A DNA stretch of 9,795 nucleotides from a bacterium (lineage in GTDB: Bacteria; JAHJDO01). The notes beneath the pieces are model-generated. The model was not told where the DNA came from, searched no databases, and saw only the letters and a program-made list of their open reading frames with translations. The stretch spans positions 1-9,795 of the forward strand of contig JAGMBN010000041.1 in assembly GCA_023129655.1 (NCBI GenBank). Reading direction: 5' to 3'. Numbering within the stretch: position 1 is the stretch's first letter; each line of letters starts with the position of its first letter. The position numbers were made by a program, and so were the translations under genes. This document shows, in pieces, positions 1 through 6,677 of the stretch.

Positions 1-1
1 T

Positions 2-1009
2 GCTATCGCAGGTATTTCTGATATTTATGTAGGGGAAACTATTACAACTAACCCTGATGTTGAACCGCTTCCTGCCATTCGGGTTGATCCGCCTGCGCTT
101 GCAATGGATTTTATGGTTAATAATTCTCCTTTTGCAGGACGAGAGGGGAAGTTGTTAACAAGCCGCAATATTCGGGAACGTCTTTTAAAAGAGCTGGAGA
201 CCAATGTTGGATTGTCTGTTGAAATGACTAATAATACAGATACATTCAAGGTTTATGGTCGTGGCGAAATGCACCTTTCGGTTGTAATTGAAAGTATGCG
301 TAGAGAAGGTTTTGAGCTTCAGGTTTCTCAACCACAGGTGGTTTTACAGGAAATTGACGGCGTTTCTTCCGAGCCGATTGAGTCAGTGGTAGTGAATGTA
401 CCTGAAAGTGTGGCTGGGAAAATCATTGAGATGTTGTCCTCTCGAAAAGGGAAGATGGAAAATATGTCAAATGAAAATGGTAATACGATTATGGAATTTA
501 AAATTCCGACACGAGGACTGCTCGGCTTCCGTTCAACCTTTGTTACTTTAACGAAAGGCGAGGGGACTTTGTATCACTCTTTTAGTCATTTTGCTCCTCA
601 TTGCGGAAAGATTGAAAAGCGTACGGTCGGATCACTGATTTCAGGAGCGACCGGAACAGCAACTGCTTATTCATTATGGAATCTTCAAAATCGCGGCCCT
701 ATCTTTATTCATCCGGTAACAGAGGTGTACGAAGGTATGATTATCGGAGAGCATAATCAGGGGACTGATCTGGTGGTCAATCCTATTAAGGGTAAAAATC
801 TTACAAATATTCGCGCTGCTGGTGCTGATGATGCAATTAATCTGACTCCACCGGTAGAGGTTGAGCTTGAAAAGGCTCTTGAATATATTGCTGATGATGA
901 ATATGTGGAAATAACCCCTAAGAACATCCGCTTGCGTAAAAAACATTTAACAGAGAACGACAGAAAGCGCCAAAAGAGAGCAGCATTATCTCTAAAGAAA
1001 GTGTCTTAA
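2..1009 (+). CDS. typA: TypA/BipA ribosome-associated GTPase, C-terminal part (5' end outside window)
   Basis: This is the last 335 codons of TypA (BipA), a translational GTPase related to EF-G that binds the 70S ribosome and affects ribosome assembly and stress or cold adaptation. The frame is open from base 2 with no start, so the gene enters from the left. The family is about 600-615 residues, so the G domain and most of the beta-barrel domain lie outside. Visible hallmarks are NNSPFAGREGK (residues 37-47 of the visible part), then YGRGEMHLSVVIE of the EF-G-like domain III, PTRGLLGFRS of domain V, and the TypA-specific C-terminal domain with GTATAYSLWNLQNRGPIFI, EGMIIGEHN and NPIKGKNLTNIRAAGAD. 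The C-terminus is lysine/arginine-rich, as usual. Arginine codons are mostly CGN (16 of 19 by hand count), unlike the gcv genes downstream. An internal ATG at 104 is not the real start. Family assignment is very secure. Confidence 0.97.
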   Translation, partial: AIAGISDIYVGETITTNPDVEPLPAIRVDPPALAMDFMVNNSPFAGREGKLLTSRNIRERLLKELETNVGLSVEMTNNTDTFKVYGRGEMHLSVVIESMRREGFELQVSQPQVVLQEIDGVSSEPIESVVVNVPESVAGKIIEMLSSRKGKMENMSNENGNTIMEFKIPTRGLLGFRSTFVTLTKGEGTLYHSFSHFAPHCGKIEKRTVGSLISGATGTATAYSLWNLQNRGPIFIHPVTEVYEGMIIGEHNQGTDLVVNPIKGKNLTNIRAAGADDAINLTPPVEVELEKALEYIADDEYVEITPKNIRLRKKHLTENDRKRQKRAALSLKKVS

Positions 1010-1026
1010 GAATTCTCTTTTTTTGT

Positions 1027-1353
1027 TCACTTCATCTTCGAAAACTGAGAGAATCCTATTGCTATCACGATGAGGGGTATAATTAGCGTACCTATATTCC
1101 ATATTCCCGTTGCAAGCAAAACAATTTGGCCTAAAGCAAATGAAGCGGTATAAAGAACTATACCCCACTTCTTCATCATCCACAAACCTACCATACATAC
1201 AAGACCAATTACGTAGCTGAAAGCAAGATAAGGTGGATACCAATTACCTGTCGGTCTAACGATGGCAGAAAATATCCTTGGAATTCTCAAAACTACTCCT
1301 ATTAGTAAAATAATACAAAGAATGGTAATTATACTCGGTCTTTTCTTTTCCAT
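1027..1353 (-). CDS. Small four-helix membrane protein of unknown function
   Basis: I do not recognise this 108-residue protein. It has a basic N-terminus (MEKKRP) and four hydrophobic stretches at about residues 8-26, 43-60, 63-82 and 87-104, so it is probably an integral inner-membrane protein with both ends in the cytoplasm. There are no charged catalytic motifs, no signal-peptidase site and no cysteine pairs. The coding call rests on the perfect Shine-Dalgarno (AGGAGGTGAT) 7 nt before the ATG and on hydrophobic segments separated by loops at regular intervals. It is convergent with typA (17 nt between stops) and divergent from priA (98 nt between starts), so it is probably a single-gene transcript. 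An overlapping minus-strand frame at 992-1243 lacks this start signal and is a shadow. The function is open. Small membrane proteins of this shape are common and usually uncharacterised. Confidence 0.82.
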   Translation of the reverse strand: MEKKRPSIITILCIILLIGVVLRIPRIFSAIVRPTGNWYPPYLAFSYVIGLVCMVGLWMMKKWGIVLYTASFALGQIVLLATGIWNIGTLIIPLIVIAIGFSQFSKMK

Positions 1354-1356
1354 TTT

Positions 1357-1366
1357 ATCACCTCCT
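1357..1366 (-). promoter_or_regulatory. Consensus Shine-Dalgarno for the small membrane protein
   Basis: On the minus strand this reads AGGAGGTGAT, fully complementary to the usual 16S 3' end, with 7 nt between AGGAGG and the ATG at 1353. It fixes the start of the 108-residue membrane protein and is the strongest ribosome binding site in the window. Confidence 0.85.
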
Positions 1367-1396
1367 ATTTAGCATTTAGCGATTTCGCACAATTCG

Positions 1397-1425
1397 TTGA
1401 AATACATAAAAACTATTTATAGTAT
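1397..1425 (+). promoter_or_regulatory. Candidate sigma-70-type promoter for priA
   Basis: TTGAAA at 1397-1402 is a 5/6 match to a -35 box. It is followed by TATAGT at 1418-1423 (spacer 15) or TAGTAT at 1420-1425 (spacer 17) as a -10 box. The site lies in the 98-nt divergent gap, 27 nt or more before the priA ATG, in the right orientation to drive priA-gcvT-gcvH-gcvPA. This is inferred from sequence match only. AT-rich DNA gives such matches by chance. Confidence 0.4.
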
Positions 1426-1451
1426 AGCAAAATTGAGTTATCATGCAATAA

Positions 1452-3692
1452 ATGAATAAGAAATTTGCAAATATTGTGTTTCCAATAGCGGTTGATAAGG
1501 AATTTCAGTATGAAATACCTGAGAGTATTGGATATAGGATTGAGATTGGTATGCGAGTGTCTGTGCCGTTTGGCAGGCGGAAGGGTATTGGATATGTTGT
1601 AAGCTTGACGGATAAACCTGTTTATAAGAATCTAAAAACTGTAAGCAAGTTGCTGGATAATTTTGCAGTGTTTGATGAAAAGATGCTTGAGTTCACAAAG
1701 TGGATAAGCAGGTATTATTTTTGCAGTTGGGGAATGGTACTTGAAGCGGCATTGCCGCCGGATATGAAAAAAGAAGCCATTTCACGTAAAAAGCAGAGAA
1801 TTGTGTCTATCGCAAAAACTCAAAAGAAAACCTGTTCCGATATTGATTCCAAAAAGATAGGGTCAGCTAAACAGATAAAAGTCCTGAAGACATTATTATC
1901 TACTAAAGGGCTTTGTATGGAATGTAAGGCGTTATGTAATATCGCAGGTGTAACAGAAGCTGTTGTAAAATCATTGAAGAAGAATGGATATATTGTTCTG
2001 AACCACGAGATCCTTTACAGAGACCCTTTTGCTAAAGAGATTGTTATAAACACCCAGCATCTTTCTCTAACCAGCGAGCAAGGTAGAGTTTTTAACAGAG
2101 TAATAAGTTCTATTAAAAAAGGTGGGTTCAATACCTTTTTGCTGCATGGCATTACAGGCAGTGGAAAAACAGAGATTTATCTTCAGGCAATTGATTTCTG
2201 CATAAAAAACAAAAAACAGGCAATTGTCCTTGTTCCTGAAATATCTTTAGCTTCACAAATCATTCAAATATTCAAATCGCGCTTTGGAGACAGAGTTGCC
2301 ATATTACATAGCCGCTTGTCCAAAGGGGAAAGATACGATGAATGGGAGAAAATCAAAAGTGGAAAAGTAGATATTGCTGTTGGCGCAAGGTCAGCTATAT
2401 TTGCGCCGTTTGCCAGTCTCGGGCTGATAATAGTGGATGAATCACATGAGCCTGCATATAAACAAGGAGAGACACCCAGATATAATGGCAGGGATGTGGC
2501 TGTAATGCGTGGGAAGCTCGCTAATATAACGGTTCTGCTTGGAACAGCCACTCCTTCCCTTGAGACGTATTATAATATAGAAGTAGGGAAGTATGAGCTT
2601 ATTGAGTTAAATGAGCGGATAGATAAAAGAAAGCTTCCTGATGTCAGGATTGTTGATATGCAGGATCGCAGTGTCAGGATTCCTGAGTCTCAGGTTTTCT
2701 CCAAGCCATTATTACAGGCTATTAAGGATAAACTTTCAAAGAAAGAGCAAATAATATTATTTTTAAACAGGCGTGGGTTTTCAACATTCATTATGTGCTA
2801 TAAATGTGGCTATGTTGCAAGATGTCCGGAGTGTAATGTGTCGCTGGTTTATCATTCGCAACAGGACAAGGTACGATGTCATTATTGCAATTTTGAGGAT
2901 AAACCTCCAAATATATGCCCTGAGTGCCAGGCCTTTTATGTGAAATACGGAGGATATGGAACAGAGAAGATAGAGGGAGAAATATCAAACTTGTTTCCTC
3001 ATGCGAAGTATCAAAGAATGGATACGGATACTACAACCAGAAAGAATTCTCATCATGGAATATTAAATGGATTCAGACATCATGAATTTGACATACTTAT
3101 AGGAACCCAGATGATAGCAAAGGGACTGGATTTTCCAAAAGTTACATTGGTTGGCGTTATTTCCGCAGATACAAGTCTTTTTTTTCCAGACTTCCGCTCA
3201 GGAGAGAGAACATTCCAGCTTTTAACGCAGATTGCAGGCCGTTCAGGCAGAGGTCCAGTTCCTGGTGAGGTTATTGTTCAGACTTATAATCCGAAGCATT
3301 ACAGTATTATTGCTTCAAGCGCCTATAATTATAATGATTTCTATGAAAGAGAAATTCTCTTCAGGAAAAGTCTTAACTACCCACCTTTTAGACACATAGT
3401 TCTCATAACTGTCAAAGGACATGATAATGCAAAAGTTATAAGAGTGTCTAATGGTTTGGCTTTTTTGCTGCAGAAAGAATTGAAAGGTCAGGATTGTCAG
3501 CTTCTTGGTCCTGCTCCGGCTCCTATGGCAAAAATAAAGAATCAGTATCGCTGGCATATTCTTATAAAGCATAAGATGCCGGGAAAAATAAACACGTTTA
3601 TTGAGAGATGTATGAAGGGATTAAAGCACAGCAAATTACAAATGGGCAAAACTAACATAATAGTGGATATTGACCCGATGAATACGCTATAA
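1452..3692 (+). CDS. priA: PriA, primosomal protein N' (replication restart 3'-5' DNA helicase)
   Basis: PriA recognises stalled or collapsed replication forks and reloads the replicative helicase. It is complete at 746 residues, within the family range. The N-terminal 3'-end-binding domain shows FPIAVDKEFQYEIP and VPFGRRKGIGYVV. The helicase core has Walker A GITGSGKTE (233-241) and a Walker B/DEAH-type box DESH (329-332; DEEH is commoner in PriA), followed by EPAYKQGETPRYNGRDVA. The zinc domain holds eight cysteines in four CxxC pairs (449/452, 458/461, 476/479, 489/492). Then come GTEKIE, GTQMIAKGLDFPKV and QIAGRSGRG (motifs IV-VI) and a C-terminal domain with LGPAPAPMAKIKNQYRWHILIK. The ATG at 1452 is chosen because the next upstream ATG (1443) stops after one codon. 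No clear Shine-Dalgarno precedes it. The stop is 2 nt before gcvT, so the two are probably cotranscribed, although their functions are unrelated. Confidence 0.97.
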   Translation: MNKKFANIVFPIAVDKEFQYEIPESIGYRIEIGMRVSVPFGRRKGIGYVVSLTDKPVYKNLKTVSKLLDNFAVFDEKMLEFTKWISRYYFCSWGMVLEAALPPDMKKEAISRKKQRIVSIAKTQKKTCSDIDSKKIGSAKQIKVLKTLLSTKGLCMECKALCNIAGVTEAVVKSLKKNGYIVLNHEILYRDPFAKEIVINTQHLSLTSEQGRVFNRVISSIKKGGFNTFLLHGITGSGKTEIYLQAIDFCIKNKKQAIVLVPEISLASQIIQIFKSRFGDRVAILHSRLSKGERYDEWEKIKSGKVDIAVGARSAIFAPFASLGLIIVDESHEPAYKQGETPRYNGRDVAVMRGKLANITVLLGTATPSLETYYNIEVGKYELIELNERIDKRKLPDVRIVDMQDRSVRIPESQVFSKPLLQAIKDKLSKKEQIILFLNRRGFSTFIMCYKCGYVARCPECNVSLVYHSQQDKVRCHYCNFEDKPPNICPECQAFYVKYGGYGTEKIEGEISNLFPHAKYQRMDTDTTTRKNSHHGILNGFRHHEFDILIGTQMIAKGLDFPKVTLVGVISADTSLFFPDFRSGERTFQLLTQIAGRSGRGPVPGEVIVQTYNPKHYSIIASSAYNYNDFYEREILFRKSLNYPPFRHIVLITVKGHDNAKVIRVSNGLAFLLQKELKGQDCQLLGPAPAPMAKIKNQYRWHILIKHKMPGKINTFIERCMKGLKHSKLQMGKTNIIVDIDPMNTL

Positions 3693-3694
3693 TA

Positions 3695-4786
3695 ATGACA
3701 ATGAGAACACTCTTATATGACTGGCATGTTGCTAATAAAGCAAGAATGGTTGAATTTGGCGGATGGAAAATGCCTATCTATTATACTACTGTTTCAGATG
3801 AACACAATTGTGTCAGGAAAGATGTCGGACTTTTTGACCTTTGCCATATGGGCCAAATTAGGGTCTCAGGAGATAACGCATTAGAATTCTTGCAGCAGGT
3901 AACAACTAACAATATTTCTAAAATTGCGCCCGGACAGGTTCAATATTCTCTGGTCTGTAATGATTCTGGCGGTGTTATTGATGATGTTCTTGTGTATAGG
4001 AAGAGTGATAGTTATCTTGTTATAGTAAATGCGTCTAATACTCAGACGGATTTTGAGTGGTTTAATGCGCATAAAATGCATGATGTAGAGATTAGTAATG
4101 TATCAAATGATATTTTAATGTTAGCAGTACAGGGTCCAAATGCTGAAAAGTGTCTTCAGAAGATCGCTAATATAGATTTGAAAGAGATAGGGTACTATTA
4201 TTTCAAAATGGGGGAGATAAACGGGACGAAGTCTCTGATATCACGAACAGGTTATACAGGTGAAGATGGGTTTGAAATATATGCAGAATGCGACACGAAG
4301 ATCTGGGAAGCTATACTTGATGCAGGAAGAGAATACGCAATTAAACCAATAGGGCTTGGAGCGCGAGACACTTTGCGCTTGGAAGCAGCAATGTCGCTTT
4401 ATGGACATGAATTGGATACGGATATAAATCCATTGGAAGCAGGGTTAGGACGTTTTGTTGATTTGGATAAAAAAGAGTTCATAGGAAAGGATGCGATTGA
4501 AAGGATAAAGGATAAAGGAATAAGGGAAAAACTGGCTGCATTTCGTATGCTGGATAGAGGCATACCAAGGCATGGATATCAAATAGTTAAGAATGGTAAA
4601 ATAGTTGGAGAGGTAACAAGCGGCGCAATGTCTCCAACCTTAAAAGAGCCGATAGGATTGGGGTATGTGGAGAAAGAGTATGCGAATTTAAACACAAAGA
4701 TAGATATTGTTGTAAGGGATAAAAATTATAGAGCAGTTATTGTGAAGAAACCGTTTTACAAAAGAAAGGGACAGCAATGGAAATAG
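3695..4786 (+). CDS. gcvT: GcvT, aminomethyltransferase (T-protein of the glycine cleavage system)
   Basis: GcvT transfers the methylene group from the aminomethyl-lipoyl arm of GcvH to tetrahydrofolate, releasing ammonia and giving 5,10-methylene-THF in the cytoplasm. It is complete at 363 residues, the usual bacterial length. Hallmarks are FGGWKMPIYY (21-30), DLCHMGQIRVSG, GGVIDDVLVYR with Asp96 at the position of the conserved catalytic aspartate, LAVQGPNAEK, SRTGYTGEDGFEIY (183-196), GLGARDTLRLEAAMSLYGHEL and NPLEAGLGRFVDL. The C-terminal barrel follows, with VGEVTSGAMSPTL. The start follows the priA stop by 2 nt. A second in-frame ATG at 3701 is a possible alternative, and neither has a good Shine-Dalgarno, so translation may be coupled to priA. 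There is no room for a glycine riboswitch in front. Its end overlaps gcvH by 10 nt. Confidence 0.97.
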   Translation: MTMRTLLYDWHVANKARMVEFGGWKMPIYYTTVSDEHNCVRKDVGLFDLCHMGQIRVSGDNALEFLQQVTTNNISKIAPGQVQYSLVCNDSGGVIDDVLVYRKSDSYLVIVNASNTQTDFEWFNAHKMHDVEISNVSNDILMLAVQGPNAEKCLQKIANIDLKEIGYYYFKMGEINGTKSLISRTGYTGEDGFEIYAECDTKIWEAILDAGREYAIKPIGLGARDTLRLEAAMSLYGHELDTDINPLEAGLGRFVDLDKKEFIGKDAIERIKDKGIREKLAAFRMLDRGIPRHGYQIVKNGKIVGEVTSGAMSPTLKEPIGLGYVEKEYANLNTKIDIVVRDKNYRAVIVKKPFYKRKGQQWK

Positions 4787-5157
4787 AGAAAAAGGGATTT
4801 AAATTTGCAGAAACACATGAATGGATTAATGTCTCAGGAAATATTGGCAGAGTAGGGCTCTCGGAGTATGCAGTAAAAGAGTTAAACGAGGTAGTTTTTA
4901 TTGAACTCCCTGAAGTTGGGGCGCAAGTTAATCAAGGGAAACCATTTGGAACAGTTGAATCTGTTAAAGCGGTTTTTGATTTGAATTCACCGGCAACAGG
5001 AAAGGTTGTAACTGTAAACCAATTAATAAAAGATAGCCCTGAAAAGGTTATTTCAAATCCATATAAAGAAGGATGGATGGTAGAAATAGAATTATCCGAT
5101 ATTTCTGAGCTCAATTCATTAATGGATTATAAAGAATACAATGGTATACATACCTAA
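4777..5157 (+). CDS. gcvH: GcvH, glycine cleavage system H protein (lipoyl carrier)
   Basis: GcvH is the lipoylated shuttle that carries the aminomethyl group from the P-protein to GcvT and is reoxidised by lipoamide dehydrogenase. It is complete at 126 residues (the family is about 125-130). It shows the ETHEWI opening, the GLSEYAVKELNEVVFIELPE segment, and the lipoylation motif GTVESVKAVFDL with the acceptor Lys64. NSPATGKVVTVN and the C-terminal NPYKEGWMVEIEL follow. The ATG overlaps the last 10 nt of gcvT, with a modest AAAGGGA Shine-Dalgarno about 6 nt upstream inside gcvT. The 3' end overlaps gcvPA by 17 nt. Lipoylation needs lipoate ligase or lipoyl synthase genes, which are not in this window. 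The assignment is secure. Confidence 0.97.
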   Translation: MEIEKKGFKFAETHEWINVSGNIGRVGLSEYAVKELNEVVFIELPEVGAQVNQGKPFGTVESVKAVFDLNSPATGKVVTVNQLIKDSPEKVISNPYKEGWMVEIELSDISELNSLMDYKEYNGIHT

Positions 5158-6478
5158 TACTTCCAGAGATAAAGAAGAAATGTTAGAAGCTATAGGATGT
5201 AAATCTATAGATGATTTATTTAGCAAAATAGATCAGAGGGTTAAGTTAAAGGGTAAATTAAAATTGCCGAAACCCCTGTCTGAAATGGAAGTTGCAGTCC
5301 TTATAAAAGAGATAGGGGAGAAAAATGCTAGTTTAAAAGATTATATATCGTTTCTTGGTGGGGGAGCGTATGAACATTTTATTCCGAGTGTTGTAAAGCA
5401 TATTATAGGAAGGTCAGAGTTTTATACTGCTTATACTCCATATCAGGCTGAAGCAAGTCAGGGGACATTGCAGGCAATATATGAATATCAGTCTTTTATA
5501 TGTGAACTTACTGGAATGGATGTTTCAAATGCGTCCATGTATGATGGAGCATCAGCAGTGTCTGAAGCAGCTTTTATGGCATCAAGAATTACCGGTCTAA
5601 AGAAGATTATTGTCTCTGAAACAGTTCATCCACATTATCGCCAGGTTTTGAAGACATATACGCGAGCAGCAGGGTTAGAGTTGTATGAATTGCAGTCTAA
5701 AGAGGGAATAGTGGATATAGATATGCTCAAGGAATTAATGGATGATAATACAGCGTGTGTAATAATTCAGAATCCAAACTTTTTTGGATGTATTGAAAAT
5801 GCGGATGCTATTGAACATATTGTCCATTCTAAGAAATCGTTACTTATTGTATGTGTTGATCCTATATCTCTTGGTATTTTGACTCCACCTGGAGAATATG
5901 GAGCAGATATTGTTGTTGGGGAAGGGCAGTCTCTTGGTAATAGCCTTGCTTTTGGCGGTCCTTATTTAGGGCTTTTTTCCTGCAGGAAGGATTTTCTTCG
6001 GCAGCTGCCTGGAAGAATCGCAGGAAAAACAAAGGATAAAAATGGAAAGACCGGATATGTTCTAACTCTGCAAACACGTGAACAGCATATAAGAAGAGCA
6101 AGAGCAACCTCAAATATCTGTTCCAATCAGGCTTTAAATGCTCTTGCTTGTACTGTATATCTTTCATGTATGGGGAAACAGGGCATTATGGATGTAGGTA
6201 ATTTATGTTTGCAGAAAGCTCATTATGCTCAAAAACAGATTGAGAAGATGGATGGATACGAGCTGAAATTCAAGCAGCCATTCTTTAAGGAATTTCTTAT
6301 ACAATGTCCCATAGATCCTGAAGAAATTAATAAGAGATTATTAAAGCACAAGATAATTGGCGGTCTCTCACTTGATAAGTTTTATCCAAAGTTAAAAGAT
6401 TGTATGCTTATGTGTATAACCGAGATGAGAACAAAAGAACAGATTGACAGATTTGTTGATGTAGTTGCCAAGATTTGA
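5141..6478 (+). CDS. gcvPA: GcvPA, glycine dehydrogenase (decarboxylating) subunit 1
   Basis: This is the N-terminal-half subunit of the split P-protein, which decarboxylates glycine on PLP and passes the aminomethyl group to lipoyl-GcvH. At 445 residues it has full length for the split form (about 440-450). Markers are the YIPNTSRDKEEMLEAIG start, FLGGGAYEHFIPSVVKHI, YTPYQAEASQGTLQAIYEYQ, TGMDVSNASMYDGASAVSEA, NPNFFGCIEN, FGGPYLGLFSCRKDFLRQLP, GRIAGKT and LQTREQHIRRARATSNICSNQ. The PLP-binding lysine of this enzyme is in the partner subunit GcvPB, so this protein alone is not expected to be active, and no gcvPB follows. The ATG at 5141 lies within gcvH (17-nt overlap), and only a weak AAAGA precedes it, which suggests coupling. 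The stop is 1 nt from the stop of a minus-strand microprotein, leaving no room for a terminator. Confidence 0.96.
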   Translation: MVYIPNTSRDKEEMLEAIGCKSIDDLFSKIDQRVKLKGKLKLPKPLSEMEVAVLIKEIGEKNASLKDYISFLGGGAYEHFIPSVVKHIIGRSEFYTAYTPYQAEASQGTLQAIYEYQSFICELTGMDVSNASMYDGASAVSEAAFMASRITGLKKIIVSETVHPHYRQVLKTYTRAAGLELYELQSKEGIVDIDMLKELMDDNTACVIIQNPNFFGCIENADAIEHIVHSKKSLLIVCVDPISLGILTPPGEYGADIVVGEGQSLGNSLAFGGPYLGLFSCRKDFLRQLPGRIAGKTKDKNGKTGYVLTLQTREQHIRRARATSNICSNQALNALACTVYLSCMGKQGIMDVGNLCLQKAHYAQKQIEKMDGYELKFKQPFFKEFLIQCPIDPEEINKRLLKHKIIGGLSLDKFYPKLKDCMLMCITEMRTKEQIDRFVDVVAKI

Positions 6479-6479
6479 G

Positions 6480-6605
6480 TTACCAATAAAGAAGGGCAAG
6501 AAGTGTTATCATAGCAACTGTTGCCAGGATAGCCCAAATATCCCATCCTTTAATTTTGTACTTTGCTTTCGTATACTTCCAACCGTCTTTTATATCTTTT
6601 AACAT
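6480..6605 (-). CDS. 41-residue single-helix membrane microprotein, unknown
   Basis: I read this 41-codon frame by hand. It begins MLKDIKDGWKYTKAKYKIKG, a strongly basic, aromatic N-terminal half. It continues WDIWAILATVAMITLL into one hydrophobic helix (about residues 22-41) that ends at YW and the stop. By the positive-inside rule the basic half would sit in the cytoplasm, with the C-terminus in or across the membrane. It lies downstream of araD on the same strand, probably at the tail of the ara transcript. The nearest Shine-Dalgarno-like run, AAAAGGA, is 12 nt before the ATG, which is long. Its stop is 1 nt from the gcvPA stop on the other strand. The composition looks like a real small membrane protein, not a random frame, but I recognise no family. 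It could be a lone peptide or the surviving end of a longer gene. Confidence 0.5.
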   Translation of the reverse strand: MLKDIKDGWKYTKAKYKIKGWDIWAILATVAMITLLALLYW

Positions 6606-6606
6606 T

Positions 6607-6677
6607 TCAGGTTAGTATCCTTTTTACTTCATCTATAAGCTTTTTGTTCTTTCGATAATTTCTATTTTATCCATCAT
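6607..6677 (-). other. Short frame-broken ORF coupled to the araD stop
   Basis: An ATGA overlap joins the araD stop (6674-6676) to an ATG at 6677. The frame reads MMDKIEIIERTKSL and stops at 6633-6635. If the reading frame slips by -1 at the run of five A's (6641-6645), or one more A is present, it continues as KKLIDEVKRILT and stops at 6607-6609. That is one base before the 41-residue microprotein. The restored 23-residue product is a charged amphipathic helix that fits the gap between its neighbours almost exactly. It may be a sequencing or assembly indel, a real frame lesion, a frameshift site, or chance. It is too short for any family call. Confidence 0.3.

Noticed and set aside
25..249. 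Minus-strand open frame opposite typA
   Set aside because: It lies fully inside the conserved typA coding sequence, has no ribosome binding site and no recognisable composition.
1005..1028. Possible terminator after typA (palindromic AGAATTCT followed by a T-run)
   Set aside because: The palindrome has no loop and only four base pairs per arm, so it would not form a stable hairpin.
992..1243. Alternative minus-strand frame overlapping the small membrane protein
   Set aside because: It has no Shine-Dalgarno and overlaps the typA 3' end. The other frame has a perfect Shine-Dalgarno and regular membrane segments.
1367..1380. Tandem heptamer ATTTAGC, two copies
   Set aside because: Only two short copies in AT-rich spacer DNA. 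This is not enough to call a repeat array or operator.
2433..2460. PriA Walker B box reads DESH, not DEEH
   Set aside because: Asp, Glu and His are kept and the third position varies among DEAH-type helicases, so this is not evidence of loss of function.
3650..3700. Glycine riboswitch ahead of gcvT
   Set aside because: Only 2 nt separate priA and gcvT, and no aptamer-like conserved sequence was seen in the end of priA.
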